DNA of 64,000 bases from an uncultured Carboxylicivirga sp. (GTDB lineage Bacteria > Bacteroidota > Bacteroidia > Bacteroidales > Marinilabiliaceae), in assembly GCF_963674565.1 (NCBI RefSeq), contig NZ_OY771430.1:3534001-3598000 (forward strand), read 5' to 3'. The stretch's first letter is position 1; the number at the start of each line of letters is the position of its first letter. The notes under the pieces were generated by a model. It was not told where the DNA came from, searched no databases, and saw only the letters and a program-made list of their open reading frames with translations. Positions 1 to 9,966 of this stretch are shown here, piece after piece. Made by a program: the position numbers and the translations under genes.

Positions 1-3000
1 AAACATTAAAACTCATCGACAAGCTACCGTTTTCTGTTCTTCCACTTGCATTACTTGTACCACCAATGTAATACTCATTCTTGTTCCTTGAGAAACTGCG
101 ATCGGCATTTAAATCAATTCTCAATCCCTTAATCGGCTCCAAGCTAACTTTCACAGAAAAGTCTTCACGATGACTCATCACATAAGGATTCACCATCGAC
201 TCATCTGATGTAAGCCATCCATTTTGAGAAGCACGTACAGCGAAATCAGGATCTTGCCACCCTAAAATAAAAGGTGTACCCGGTGCCGTAAAACCACCGG
301 CGGTTCCCATAAATCCGGCATTCTGTGTATAACCTGGCAAAATAGTACCATTGTTTTCAGAATATGAAATGGTAGCCGTTTTAACCGATGTAAGTAGCAA
401 TGCCGTGTAGTCAAGCACAATATTTAAAGGTGTTGTATTATCAACAATGGTTCCGGTTACCATCACACGCGATGATTCTGAGCCTTTCTCCGGGATAAAC
501 TCCACTTTGTTCTTACCCAGAACATTCACTTCTCCTTTAAGAGGACGCCCCTTCTCATCAAAAACACGAACGGAAACCTCTTCGGTTTTAAGTTTGTGAT
601 TTATCACATAGGGCACCTTTTCTTTCAATGCAATTTTTGTATCGTTAAAGCGAACTGTTCGTTTACCGTTTTTATTAGCTGAATTTCTGGACGATCTGTA
701 TTTCTTATCCAATTCATTCAAATACGGAACTTTTCGGTACAGGGTAGTCATGTTTAACTGACCATTACCTTGTATAGTATTTGAATTGGAAATTGTGTTA
801 CCCCAATCCAAAGCATCTGCATCATCAGCATACAATGGTTGTGCCTCCCATTGATAGGTAGCCCTGTATTGCAGGTTAGCATTGGTAAAGTCAAGTAATG
901 GGAATTTATTGATTGGTAATGTATATGCCACATCCAGATTATGCTGATAAGTAGTTGTTCTACCCATACTCATAATATTTCTCCATACCTGATCTTTCCA
1001 CTCGTCATAAGCATCTCTGTCGTAGTTCCTGTCAACAGCTCCTTCCGGCTCATCAATACGTGCATTGGTTGTTGCTCTGAAACTTAATTTTAACGACTTG
1101 GTAATATTGTAACGCATATCGAAATAACGGTTCCAGTCAAAATCCTTTGAAACCGTTAGCTCAGGCGCATAGGTTGATCCGGTATTATTTCGCAACAATT
1201 GTTCGCGATAGTTTCTGTTTAATTCCCAACGATACGAAAACTGTGTTGGTAAAAGATAAAAGTTAAAATCGCGGATTAACGCCAAGGCATTGCTTTTAAT
1301 ACCATTAAACGGTTCAATTGCCTTTGGTTTGGTATTATAGTTATATGCCAATACTCCACGATAACTCTTATCGGTGAGATGATCCGTTTCGATATCTCTC
1401 GAATTGGTTTCGTTATAGGCATAGGTTGCCGACAGGTTGGTAGGACTATAAAACTGAACTTTATCTTTCTTTGGATTCAACCTTACATTGGTAAAGTTGA
1501 CGCTTTTGCGTTTCACAACACTCTGCGACATATCTTTAATTGAATCACGAGCCTCTTCACTATCTGCATTATCAAGTGCTACATCCAAAGGAATATCCGG
1601 ATCAAGAGGATAATACTTGGGACTTGTTACTGCTTTTGAATAACCCAGATAAAAAGGTACACTCAAACGCGATTCAGGTCCAAGTAACTTACCTAACTCA
1701 AGATTAGTTGCAACATCGTATTGATAAAAATCTTCCTGGCTACGATCCTGAACACTCTGATCAATACTTCCCCAACCGACCGTACTGGTTTTACCGGCTA
1801 ATGACACATTACCCAAATCAGCCAGTTTAACCGACATACGGGCATTGGCAGCCCATCCTCCATCTTCATCAAAATCGGTTAGTCTTAATTCATTAAACCA
1901 AACTTCTATCGATTTAGACTGCGATCCCCGGGTACGAACTCCCATCATGAAAGTACGCACATTACCAAGATTTGGATTACCTTTTACAGTTACAAAGTTA
2001 GTGGGTTTATCAGGGTCTGGCGAAGTATATAAGGTTGACAAAGTTACATCTGAACCTTCAACTCTCCTTTCATCATTTCGCTTTAGCTTAACTGCCTGTA
2101 GCAATTCCAGCGGGAAATCGAAATCATTATCTTCAGGCCAAACGATACGTCTTTCATCATAGCTTTCACCATAATCACCTTCAGGTGTAAGCTTCAGCGG
2201 AATAGCATATTCGTAATAGTTGGTATTGTAATCACTTCCTAATCTGATGAAAGCCACCATCTCATTATCCAGTAAATATTCACCTTCAATTGCTTCGGCA
2301 TGCGCGAACATTTTCAGTCGTTTGTATTGCCTCATGTCCATGTTCATTGTTTTATAAACAGCACGAGCGTCACCGCCTCCCAAATCCTGAACTTTAAACA
2401 ATAATGCCTGCTCATTTAACTCACGTAATTGAGGATTGGCAGGATCAATCACACGGTCAACCCCTGGAGGTAACACATAGTTGACTGGTGTTTTTTCTGA
2501 GTTCTCTTCAATATTTACAGCTGAAACTTCAAAAGTGGCATTAGATTCAACAGTTATGTCATCATTCAATTCTCCCTGATATTTGCGCCAGTCGCCTTTA
2601 ATCAGGTCTAATGTTGCTAGTCGAAGATGAATTGTATCCTTAAATCCTCTCATAAACATACGCATAAAACGTATGCTTCGAAGATCTGATAATTCATTAA
2701 TATTGTCATCCGGATCCTGAATTGGAATTCGGAACAAATACCAGTTTACATTTCGTTTGTTTTTATCTTCTACATCACCTTCACGCTTATCCACAATGTA
2801 CTTATTCAAACCTATTTCCATTGTTGAACGAGAAATTGGCACCTCATACTGATAATAACTTTCGTACTCACTTAGTGTATTATCTCGGTTGATATCTTCC
2901 CCATCTGGCAAAGCTTTGGAGGCAGTTGAATAAGTCTCTCCTGAATATTCAGAAGGTCTTGAGTTTCCTTCGGGACTGTTAAAATCCTTATAACGATCCA

Positions 3001-6000
3001 AAATACTTGCCTTGGCTTCATCCAGGGCTGAACCTCTGAAATATTGGAAATCATCCGTTGCCGGGTCACTTAAGATGGCTTGTTTAGCTTCATCAGACAA
3101 ATCCATTGATTGAATTTCCTGAACAAAGTCAGTGTAAAACGAAAGCTCTCTTTCTGAATCCATTCCGTTCAATCCAACATCCTGAGCCAGACGAGTAGCC
3201 GGATCGTTACTAAATGCATTCACCAAATCCTGTTTGCGGGATACATATCCCCAGGCAGTGCTATCAACATCAAATTCTTCATTGGGTCCAGGTAATCCTT
3301 GCTCAAATGATTTACGAGCATCTCTAAGTATGTCTTCAGAAACGTTACCCAGGTTAAAATAAATTGTACCACTATTGTCTTCAGCCCCATCATCATATAC
3401 ATATGGGTCCATCATCCAGAATTCGATATATTCGATATTGGCAGCTTCAAAGTCATTAACATCAATAGGTCGCATCATACCACCCCAACGCGATTCCGGT
3501 TCCTTTAATGTTCCATCGTAGTTAACACCCGCTGAAACACCTGAAATACCGGCATCTCCAGCATCAAAGTTATAAGGACCCCTATCCATTGGATAGTACG
3601 ATATATTTAATACCGAAATATTTGTTGGCTGACCATATGCCGTCTGGCGATTTGGAAAAAGTTCCTGCTCATAGATTTCACGCACAAAGTGGTTCATCCT
3701 TTGCTCCTCATCATCTTTGATATGCTGAGGTGTACGACTATCTTTTCTTAAAAACAAAGGATCGATGCTATACCATGCAAATTTAGCACGATTGGCTCCT
3801 GAATTAATATTATCTATCAATTCTCCTTCTGGAAAAATAGCCTGCCCCTGCGGCACACTAGCCATCTGCCAGGCTGTCCAGTTACGCATATCATAAGAGA
3901 TACGTGTGCCTTCAAAATCATCCAGATAAGCTGTACCCGTTTCTCCAATCACTCCTGAGTGACCAGGAATCAGTTGAGCAAATTCGCCTTCAAACGTTAC
4001 ACTTGATTTCTCTTTGGTTTGTATCAGAGGCAATGCATCCAAAGCCTCGGTAATGGCCATTGACTCGGTAAAATAAGAAGTATTTAATCCCCAAATCGTA
4101 TTGGAAATAGGCTCATCACCAATGTTTACTTTTTGCGTCAGAGGTCGTTCACTTAAATGCATCAGGGTACCTCCAATGTTGAAATTCTCGTTGAATTGAT
4201 AATTCAGATGAGTTCCAACCAGTGTTTTTGTTTGAAGGTTAAATAATGATTGATTTTCCAGACTAACCTGAATAGGTGTTCCTGAAGATAAAATACCCTG
4301 ATTAATGATTCGGACCCTTCCTAAAGTATAATCAACTGTATAATCAGTGTTTTCGGTTAATTTGATCCCTCCTGCCGTTACAATCACCGATCCTTCAGGA
4401 ATATTCATGGCATTCAAAGAAATCTCCGATCCCGAACTGGATTTATAACGACCTTTTAATTTATACTTATTACGCGAAGCATCCTGTTCAGCAACTGTTT
4501 GTGTATTATCATACAACGACTGGAATACATATTTATCTTCCAGGGCACTATTGTTTATCTTACTCTTTAAATTACTACCAAAAGGTTCCAATACAGGAAA
4601 GATAATTCGCCCGTTACTAGCGTTAATGGTTAAGTTTTGAACAAAGTCGAAGAGTCCGTCTGGCTGATAATCGTTATTGGAATTCAGGTTATCCAGATTC
4701 ATCAAACGAATAAATAGCTGACCATTCAGACCTTCTCCACCTTCAGGGAAATAATTAATATCACTACCAGTACTATCATTTGTATAGGTAACATTCAGAA
4801 TAAAATTCTCATTATTCACCTGGTAGGCATTTAATGAGTAAATATTCTTCATCATCAAATCCCAGGTTGGCATTGTTGGTGAAAGGTTAGTACCCTTAAG
4901 TAATTTTGTGTATAGCGTTTTTTCTGCTTCATTCTGGTCGGTGGTAAATTCACCCACCATATATGTTTTACCAGCATCTGTGTACTCATAGGCCACACAG
5001 AGTACCTCATCAGCATTTAATGCTGTGTTCAAAGAGATATATCCCAATTTAGCCTGAAGAGTATATTCTGTTGACGCCAGTTTTCGGGCATTTTCTAACT
5101 TTTCGTAATGTACAGCATTAGAGAAACTACTTCCAACAGATGCAAGTGTTGAAGTGACATTATTAATATCGCGGGTTCCGGCAAATGAACCTTCACTCAT
5201 TTGGTAATACAATTCGTTAGCACCGTTAGAAGGAGCTACACCAGTTTGAGCATTCCATAAATCAGGTTGTGCTGCAGCAGCCCTGTTTTCAGCCAAATCG
5301 ACAAAGGCAACCACATTACGCGATTCTGTTACGTCACTTCTGCGGTTTGTTACCCAAACTTCAACGCGTGTAATATTTATTGAACTATTCACTGTTGGCA
5401 GGCGCTTCAGTGCGTTGTCGTATTTATCCCTGAAATATTTACTTAAGAAAAAGTGTCGGTTACGATCGTAATCAATAGCTTCAATTTCAAACTCCTGTGT
5501 TTCAGCTCCACCTTCTACATTAATCACCGATGTCTCGCCACGCTGTTGAGAGAAAATACTGGTAACTGTTAACTTACCAAACTGCATTTCGGTTTTAACC
5601 CCAAACAGACTCTGACTACCCGTGATTAATGTTCCTGGTAATGGCAAGGTAACATTCCCTGCTTCTACTTTTTTAAGGATATCATCCTCATCCCCTTCGT
5701 ATTCCAGGTTGATCTGGTTCTCAAAATCAAAAGTTGCTTCGGTATTGTAATTAACACCCAACTTCATTTTTTCTCCGATGGTACCGGATATATTCATTTG
5801 AATTTTTTCCTGAAAATCGAAAGTGGTTGTTTTTCTCAAACGCTCCTGTAAGGTAGGATTATCAATCTTTGTGCGTTGAATACCAACTTTTAATTCGGCC
5901 ATTCCCTGTAACCGCACATTCACACTGTTACTTCCAAAGATACCTTCAAAAGCCTCTCCCCCGACATTATTCCATATCTTGTTAAAGATTGAGTTCTGAC

Positions 6001-6406
6001 CGTAATTTTGTGAATCTTCAGCTTGCTTGGTTCGCCAGTATGACATTATGGATTTACGAGTATCCAAATCCATATATTCATCCAGTGTCATGGTGTAAGG
6101 CAACTTAACATTGATATCGCCCATTCTGCGATAAATGGTTACCTTACCTGTTTTATAATCATATTCGGTGTAATATTCAACATTATCAGGATCCTGGAGA
6201 TCCAAACCTTTTTCTTCTTCTTTTTCAAGATATGGAATCCCGCTTTTATCGACAATCGGATACTTTAAATCGAGTGTATCGGGTTGCTGATCCCAATTCT
6301 CCGGCAATGAAAGATCATAATCTTCCGTAACAGGTGTAGCACCAGCTACCCATATCAATCCGATTATGGTTAATACCGCAATACTATTTCGTAGATTTTT
6401 TTTCAA
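1..6406 (-). CDS. sprA: SprA, T9SS outer-membrane translocon (3' end beyond window)
   Basis: SprA is the giant outer-membrane channel of the type IX secretion system (T9SS); in gliding species it is also needed for motility. The frame is open from about 6406 to the left edge, some 2,135 codons, so the C-terminal few hundred residues of a roughly 2,400-residue family are missing. The translation starts with a signal-like hydrophobic stretch (SIAVLTIIGLIWVAGA) and contains family-type segments such as LPLPGTLITGSQSLFG and TAYLDDFEGTRISYDMRNW. There is no in-frame ATG between the ruvA stop and that hydrophobic stretch, so TTG at 6406, preceded by GAGGGA, is the likely start. It lies 23 nt after ruvA, a neighbour pair known from other Bacteroidota. 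Very sure of the family; the start codon is inferred. Confidence 0.95.
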   Translation of the reverse strand, partial: MKKNLRNSIAVLTIIGLIWVAGATPVTEDYDLSLPENWDQQPDTLDLKYPIVDKSGIPYLEKEEEKGLDLQDPDNVEYYTEYDYKTGKVTIYRRMGDINVKLPYTMTLDEYMDLDTRKSIMSYWRTKQAEDSQNYGQNSIFNKIWNNVGGEAFEGIFGSNSVNVRLQGMAELKVGIQRTKIDNPTLQERLRKTTTFDFQEKIQMNISGTIGEKMKLGVNYNTEATFDFENQINLEYEGDEDDILKKVEAGNVTLPLPGTLITGSQSLFGVKTEMQFGKLTVTSIFSQQRGETSVINVEGGAETQEFEIEAIDYDRNRHFFLSKYFRDKYDNALKRLPTVNSSINITRVEVWVTNRRSDVTESRNVVAFVDLAENRAAAAQPDLWNAQTGVAPSNGANELYYQMSEGSFAGTRDINNVTSTLASVGSSFSNAVHYEKLENARKLASTEYTLQAKLGYISLNTALNADEVLCVAYEYTDAGKTYMVGEFTTDQNEAEKTLYTKLLKGTNLSPTMPTWDLMMKNIYSLNAYQVNNENFILNVTYTNDSTGSDINYFPEGGEGLNGQLFIRLMNLDNLNSNNDYQPDGLFDFVQNLTINASNGRIIFPVLEPFGSNLKSKINNSALEDKYVFQSLYDNTQTVAEQDASRNKYKLKGRYKSSSGSEISLNAMNIPEGSVIVTAGGIKLTENTDYTVDYTLGRVRIINQGILSSGTPIQVSLENQSLFNLQTKTLVGTHLNYQFNENFNIGGTLMHLSERPLTQKVNIGDEPISNTIWGLNTSYFTESMAITEALDALPLIQTKEKSSVTFEGEFAQLIPGHSGVIGETGTAYLDDFEGTRISYDMRNWTAWQMASVPQGQAIFPEGELIDNINSGANRAKFAWYSIDPLFLRKDSRTPQHIKDDEEQRMNHFVREIYEQELFPNRQTAYGQPTNISVLNISYYPMDRGPYNFDAGDAGISGVSAGVNYDGTLKEPESRWGGMMRPIDVNDFEAANIEYIEFWMMDPYVYDDGAEDNSGTIYFNLGNVSEDILRDARKSFEQGLPGPNEEFDVDSTAWGYVSRKQDLVNAFSNDPATRLAQDVGLNGMDSERELSFYTDFVQEIQSMDLSDEAKQAILSDPATDDFQYFRGSALDEAKASILDRYKDFNSPEGNSRPSEYSGETYSTASKALPDGEDINRDNTLSEYESYYQYEVPISRSTMEIGLNKYIVDKREGDVEDKNKRNVNWYLFRIPIQDPDDNINELSDLRSIRFMRMFMRGFKDTIHLRLATLDLIKGDWRKYQGELNDDITVESNATFEVSAVNIEENSEKTPVNYVLPPGVDRVIDPANPQLRELNEQALLFKVQDLGGGDARAVYKTMNMDMRQYKRLKMFAHAEAIEGEYLLDNEMVAFIRLGSDYNTNYYEYAIPLKLTPEGDYGESYDERRIVWPEDNDFDFPLELLQAVKLKRNDERRVEGSDVTLSTLYTSPDPDKPTNFVTVKGNPNLGNVRTFMMGVRTRGSQSKSIEVWFNELRLTDFDEDGGWAANARMSVKLADLGNVSLAGKTSTVGWGSIDQSVQDRSQEDFYQYDVATNLELGKLLGPESRLSVPFYLGYSKAVTSPKYYPLDPDIPLDVALDNADSEEARDSIKDMSQSVVKRKSVNFTNVRLNPKKDKVQFYSPTNLSATYAYNETNSRDIETDHLTDKSYRGVLAYNYNTKPKAIEPFNGIKSNALALIRDFNFYLLPTQFSYRWELNRNYREQLLRNNTGSTYAPELTVSKDFDWNRYFDMRYNITKSLKLSFRATTNARIDEPEGAVDRNYDRDAYDEWKDQVWRNIMSMGRTTTYQHNLDVAYTLPINKFPLLDFTNANLQYRATYQWEAQPLYADDADALDWGNTISNSNTIQGNGQLNMTTLYRKVPYLNELDKKYRSSRNSANKNGKRTVRFNDTKIALKEKVPYVINHKLKTEEVSVRVFDEKGRPLKGEVNVLGKNKVEFIPEKGSESSRVMVTGTIVDNTTPLNIVLDYTALLLTSVKTATISYSENNGTILPGYTQNAGFMGTAGGFTAPGTPFILGWQDPDFAVRASQNGWLTSDESMVNPYVMSHREDFSVKVSLEPIKGLRIDLNADRSFSRNKNEYYIGGTSNASGRTENGSLSMSFNV

Positions 6407-6429
6407 AGATGATCGGTTCCCTCTTTTTC

Positions 6430-7011
6430 TTACATAATTTTAAGTGCCTGTTTAATAACCTCTTCAACTTTTGCCGAAGGATTTTCTTTCAAAATCTTGT
6501 CAACAGCTTTTTGGGCACTATTCTTTGCAAAGCCTAACATTACTAAAGCAGATAACGCTTCTTCGCGTATAGTATTGTCTTGTTCGGCAAATATTTTCTG
6601 ATCAAGCGGCTCTTTACCTAACTTATCTTTCAAGTCAACAATGACGCGTTGAGCAGTTTTTGCTCCAATACCTTTAACTCCCTTTATCTGATTGACATTT
6701 CCGGTTAAAATGGCTCCCTTTAATTCATCCGGTGTTAATGAGGATAGCATCATGCGAGCTGTGTTCGCTCCTATACCGGAGACTGAAATCAGGTGGCGAA
6801 ACAGTTCCCTCTCGGCAGGATCAGCAAAACCATATAATTGAAAGGCATCTTCACGAATATTTTCATGCACAAATAATTGTGCTTCACTTTTACTTTCTAA
6901 TCGCGAAAATGTATTTAACGAAATATTTAGTAAATAACCAATGCCATTGACATCAATTACAACATGAGCCGGACTGGCTTCAGCAATTCTTCCGCTTATG
7001 TATTCGTACAT
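6430..7011 (-). CDS. ruvA: Holliday junction branch migration protein RuvA
   Basis: RuvA binds four-way DNA junctions as a tetramer and positions the RuvB motors during recombinational repair. The 193-residue product has the full family layout: an OB-fold from residue 1 to about 62, two helix-hairpin-helix motifs (VSGIGANTARMML near 77-89 and VKGIGAKTAQRVI near 112-124), an acidic linker, and the C-terminal RuvB-contacting three-helix domain from about 148. The start MYEYISGRI is the usual RuvA N terminus. No ruvB or ruvC lies nearby, and ruvA is followed directly by sprA, with which it is probably co-transcribed. Confidence 0.97.
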   Translation of the reverse strand: MYEYISGRIAEASPAHVVIDVNGIGYLLNISLNTFSRLESKSEAQLFVHENIREDAFQLYGFADPAERELFRHLISVSGIGANTARMMLSSLTPDELKGAILTGNVNQIKGVKGIGAKTAQRVIVDLKDKLGKEPLDQKIFAEQDNTIREEALSALVMLGFAKNSAQKAVDKILKENPSAKVEEVIKQALKIM

Positions 7012-7070
7012 CTAAATTGGGTTAAAGCGTAAATATATAAAGGAAAACACGGATGTAAAAGTACATCAAT

Positions 7071-7101
7071 AAAAAAGCTGCAGGTCGTTACTCTACAGCT
7101 T
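7071..7101 (-). terminator. Intrinsic terminator after thiL
   Basis: On the minus strand a 9-bp stem (AAGCTGTAG/CTGCAGCTT, one G-U pair) with a 9-nt loop is followed directly by a T run (seen as A7071-A7076 on the plus strand). It sits 11 nt after the thiL stop, so thiL ends here and ruvA-sprA probably has its own promoter. Confidence 0.75.
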
Positions 7102-7111
7102 CCTTCCTAAA

Positions 7112-8155
7112 CTATTTTTTTAATGGATTCCAACCTTGCGCCTGCAACTCAACTTCCTGATCTGCATTGGTAACCAGGTAACATCCCTTACTTTCTTCTG
7201 TAATATGACCAATAAGATAAATATTAACTCCTTCTTTTCCGGCAAACTTCTCGTAATCCTCCTGACTAATGGTAAACAGTAGTTCATAATCTTCGCCACC
7301 ATTCAATGCAGCTACCAAAGGATTCATTCCCATTTCTTCAGCAAGCATAGAAGTAGTTGGATCAATCGGAATTTTATTTTCATACAATCTACATCCAGTT
7401 TTTGATTGAGAACAGATATGTTTGATTTCACTCGATAAACCATCTGAAATATCAATCATAGAAGTAGGTTTAACATAAATCTCGTTTAAAAACTCGATAA
7501 TATCTTTACGAGCCTGAGGTTTTAACTGTCGGGATAAGATATAATCATAGCCCGATAAATCAGGTTGCACATCCGGATTACCCGCATAAACCCTTTTTTC
7601 TCTTTCTAACAGTTGCAAACCCATATAGGCAGCACCCAAATCACCTGACACACAAATCAGATCATTGTTTTTGGCTCCGTTACGATAAACCAGCTTCTTT
7701 TTATCTGCAACACCGATGGCAGTAACCGAAATTGTCAATCCAGTTAAAGAAGATGATGTATCTCCCCCAATCAAATCAACATTGTAATAATCGCAAGCAG
7801 CATAAATACCTTCATACAATTCTTCTATAGCTTCAACTGACAGCTTAGAACTTACACCAATTGACACTGTAACTTGACCAGGCGTTGCATTCATCGCATA
7901 CACATCACTCACATTCACAGCTATTGCTTTATATCCTAAATGCTTCAATGGCGTATACATTAAATCGAAATGAATACCTTCCAATAACAGATCGGTAGTA
8001 ACAACCGTTTGCTGTTTCTTCAAATCCAACACCGCTGCGTCGTCTCCAACTCCCTTTATTGTAGTCTTTTGTTTTAGTTTTATATCATTAGTCAAATGAC
8101 GAATCAAACCAAATTCACCTAATTGACCAATCTCTGTATGTTGAATTTTACTCAT
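7112..8155 (-). CDS. thiL: Thiamine-monophosphate kinase ThiL
   Basis: ThiL phosphorylates thiamine monophosphate to the cofactor thiamine diphosphate using ATP, in the cytoplasm. The 347-residue product shows the family's Mg/ATP motifs in order: GVGDDAAV near residue 36, TTDLLLEGIHFD near 54, NVSDVYAM near 80, DLIGGDTSSS near 130 and GGEDYELLFT near the C terminus. The frame stays open further upstream to 8218, but the conserved part begins at MSKIQHTEIGQLGEFGL, and a perfect -7 element (TACTTTTG) at 8176-8183 puts the transcription start downstream of the longer start. ATG at 8155 is therefore chosen. No other thiamine gene adjoins it; the family is monofunctional and often stands alone. 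Confidence 0.95.
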   Translation of the reverse strand: MSKIQHTEIGQLGEFGLIRHLTNDIKLKQKTTIKGVGDDAAVLDLKKQQTVVTTDLLLEGIHFDLMYTPLKHLGYKAIAVNVSDVYAMNATPGQVTVSIGVSSKLSVEAIEELYEGIYAACDYYNVDLIGGDTSSSLTGLTISVTAIGVADKKKLVYRNGAKNNDLICVSGDLGAAYMGLQLLEREKRVYAGNPDVQPDLSGYDYILSRQLKPQARKDIIEFLNEIYVKPTSMIDISDGLSSEIKHICSQSKTGCRLYENKIPIDPTTSMLAEEMGMNPLVAALNGGEDYELLFTISQEDYEKFAGKEGVNIYLIGHITEESKGCYLVTNADQEVELQAQGWNPLKK

Positions 8156-8175
8156 TACATTTTTTAATTTGAGCA

Positions 8176-8183
8176 CAAAAGTA
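8176..8183 (-). promoter_or_regulatory. Promoter -7 element of thiL
   Basis: The minus strand reads TACTTTTG, an exact match to the Bacteroidota housekeeping -7 consensus TAnnTTTG, about 20 nt upstream of the thiL ATG. No clear -33 TTG is seen at the expected distance. It matters because it rules out the longer thiL start at 8218. Confidence 0.55.
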
Positions 8184-8218
8184 AGAATTAAAGCCGACCT
8201 TAACATCGATAAAAACAC

Positions 8219-8532
8219 TTGATTTAGAATATATCTTTTAATGAAATGAAGAACATTTAGTTTTTGCCTTCATTTTTCACATTTTTTATCTTGACAAATG
8301 CTTTTTTTGACAGCATTATTGCAAAATGAACGAATAGATTTTTTTCATAGATTTGGGTTTAGGTTATTGAGAATCCGGTTTGCAAACGAGCAGACCGGTT
8401 TTCTTATTTCATGGCCTTAAAAAACTTATGAAAGCAACGAACGAAGAAAAAATTTCTTACACTACATTTAACTGAATAAATACAACTTAGGCTCAATCCT
8501 GAAATTAAACAACAAAAAAACCATCCAATAAA
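8219..8532. other. Intergenic region with one orphan hairpin
   Basis: No coding frame is supported between the thiL upstream region and the first tRNA unit. The only structure seen is the terminator-like hairpin at 8375-8402, pointing along the plus strand although no plus-strand gene precedes it. The rest is AT-rich with repeated T tracts. Confidence 0.5.
8375..8402 (+). terminator. Orphan terminator-like hairpin
   Basis: CCGGTTTGC and GCAGACCGG form a 9-bp stem (one wobble pair) around a 6-nt loop, followed by TTTTCTTATTT. Nothing coding lies upstream on this strand within the window, so it may end a short untranslated transcript starting near 8300-8340, or it may be a relic. No exact -7 element is visible in front of it. 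Confidence 0.45.
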
Positions 8533-8563
8533 TTTGTTTATTCAGCTAAAGCCTCTATTTTTG
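8533..8563 (+). promoter_or_regulatory. Promoter of initiator tRNA copy 1
   Basis: TTTG at 8533-8536 and TATTTTTG at 8556-8563 are separated by 19 nt, matching the Bacteroidota -33/-7 arrangement exactly. The predicted start is about 35 nt before the tRNA. Confidence 0.75.
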
Positions 8564-8604
8564 CAGCCGCAATAACAAAGACAACAAATTGTTTTAAGAT
8601 ATAT

Positions 8605-8677
<73 letters not shown>

Positions 8678-8682
8678 CTACA

Positions 8683-8715
8683 GAGCCTTGGAGATTTTTC
8701 TTCAAGGCTTTTTTT
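8683..8715 (+). terminator. Terminator of initiator tRNA copy 1
   Basis: GCCTTGGAG and CTTCAAGGC form a 9-bp stem with one G-U pair, followed by seven T. The same hairpin recurs at 9550-9580 and 9783-9814. Confidence 0.9.
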
Positions 8716-8875
8716 ATTGCATCAACATTTTTACTTCTCATTTTTTAGATATCTCACTGAATATCTGCACCATTGAAAACATCAATTAAAAGTATTCTTT
8801 TCAATTAAGGATTTCGGTAACCATCACCCAAGTTCAGCCGTAGGAGAAGAAATACTTAAACTTTATATTGAAATT

Positions 8876-9496
8876 ATGAAAAAAGTTACAGATCTATTAC
8901 TTGGATTAACATTAATGAGCCTTCTTTTTATCGGATGTAGCAAAGACGAAGATGGCGATAGCACCCAATCAACTGGCAGTATGACAATTGCCGGAGAAAC
9001 CTATGACATATCAAATGGAATACTTGAGTATTACGGATCATGGGGTGCAAGTGGTGCACCATACAACATTGATCTGATTTTATATTCAGACGGCATTACA
9101 ATTAAAGAGGTTGACGGAGAAGCAGAACCTTCAGGCAAAGGAAACTTCTTATATTTTGAAATTCTTACAGATACTGAAGCAACTCTTCCTGAAGGTACAT
9201 ATACATTTTCTGATTCAGAGACTGCCGGAACTTTTGATTTCTCTGATTATGGTATTAATTATGATGTTGCAAATGATGACTCTGACATTTATGATTATAT
9301 AACCGCAGGCTCAATAACTGTATCAAAATCAAACAACATTTATACCATTTCAATTTCCTTAACTGATTCAAGCAACAATACCATCACAGGTTCATTTAGT
9401 GGTACGTTAAAATATTTTAACTACAGCAACCTATCATATTCAGTTACCACAACAAATCTTAAATCTGCAAAAAGTAAAAATGTCTTTTTAAAATAG
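8876..9496 (+). CDS. Predicted lipoprotein of unknown function
   Basis: The 206-residue product begins with a lipoprotein signal peptide (KKVTDLL, hydrophobic core, lipobox LFIG-C with Cys21) followed by the acidic tether SKDEDGDSTQ that is typical of exported Bacteroidota lipoproteins. The remainder is Ser/Thr/Tyr-rich with alternating polar and apolar residues, suggesting an all-beta domain; no family is recognised. It lies alone between the two initiator-tRNA copies and is followed at 9550 by a copy of the tRNA terminator. Expected location: outer membrane, probably surface-exposed. Confidence is high that it is a gene; its function is unknown. Confidence 0.8.
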   Translation: MKKVTDLLLGLTLMSLLFIGCSKDEDGDSTQSTGSMTIAGETYDISNGILEYYGSWGASGAPYNIDLILYSDGITIKEVDGEAEPSGKGNFLYFEILTDTEATLPEGTYTFSDSETAGTFDFSDYGINYDVANDDSDIYDYITAGSITVSKSNNIYTISISLTDSSNNTITGSFSGTLKYFNYSNLSYSVTTTNLKSAKSKNVFLK

Positions 9497-9549
9497 ACAG
9501 ATTCATTTGTTATATCATCTTTTTGTAAGAATATAGCTTAATATTTAAT

Positions 9550-9580
9550 GCCTTGGAGATTATCTTCAAGGCTTTTTTTT
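9550..9580 (+). terminator. Terminator, third copy of the tRNA-type hairpin
   Basis: GCCTTGGAG and CTTCAAGGC with eight T follow, the same stem as behind both initiator tRNAs, but with no tRNA in front. It serves the lipoprotein gene. The shared sequence suggests it arose by duplication of a tRNA unit. Confidence 0.9.
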
Positions 9581-9630
9581 CATACTCAGACATAGACTTT
9601 TCTTCTTTATTAAAAGAATCAGAAAAAAGA

Positions 9631-9662
9631 TTTGCACATTAAAATAAAGACCTCTATATTTG
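9631..9662 (+). promoter_or_regulatory. Promoter of initiator tRNA copy 2
   Basis: TTTG at 9631-9634 and TATATTTG at 9655-9662 are 20 nt apart, an exact -33/-7 pair. From the -7 element to the tRNA the sequence is almost identical to copy 1 (three substitutions seen), whereas the sequence further upstream differs. Confidence 0.75.
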
Positions 9663-9703
9663 CAGCCGCAATAACAAAGACGACAAATTGTTTTACGATA
9701 TAT

Positions 9704-9776
<73 letters not shown>

Positions 9777-9782
9777 CTATAA

Positions 9783-9814
9783 AGCCTTGGAGATTTTCTT
9801 CAAGGCTTTTTTTT
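9783..9814 (+). terminator. Terminator of initiator tRNA copy 2
   Basis: This is the same GCCTTGGAG/CTTCAAGGC stem as behind copy 1, followed by eight T. Confidence 0.9.
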
Positions 9815-9929
9815 ATATTCATTAGTTAGTTTTTTTAATATTGACTAGGAAAAATCTTCCCTCCTGACAACTATCGAATTTTACTAAAAACCTTATGTAA
9901 TCTCACTTTACATCGCTTCTACAATAGTG

Positions 9930-9937
9930 TAAATTTG
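9930..9937 (+). promoter_or_regulatory. Promoter -7 element before a 45-codon ORF
   Basis: TAAATTTG is an exact TAnnTTTG match 29 nt before the ATG at 9967. The -33 region reads TTTA rather than TTTG. Confidence 0.45.
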
Positions 9938-9966
9938 CAGCATATATCCCGACAAAATAAACAATC

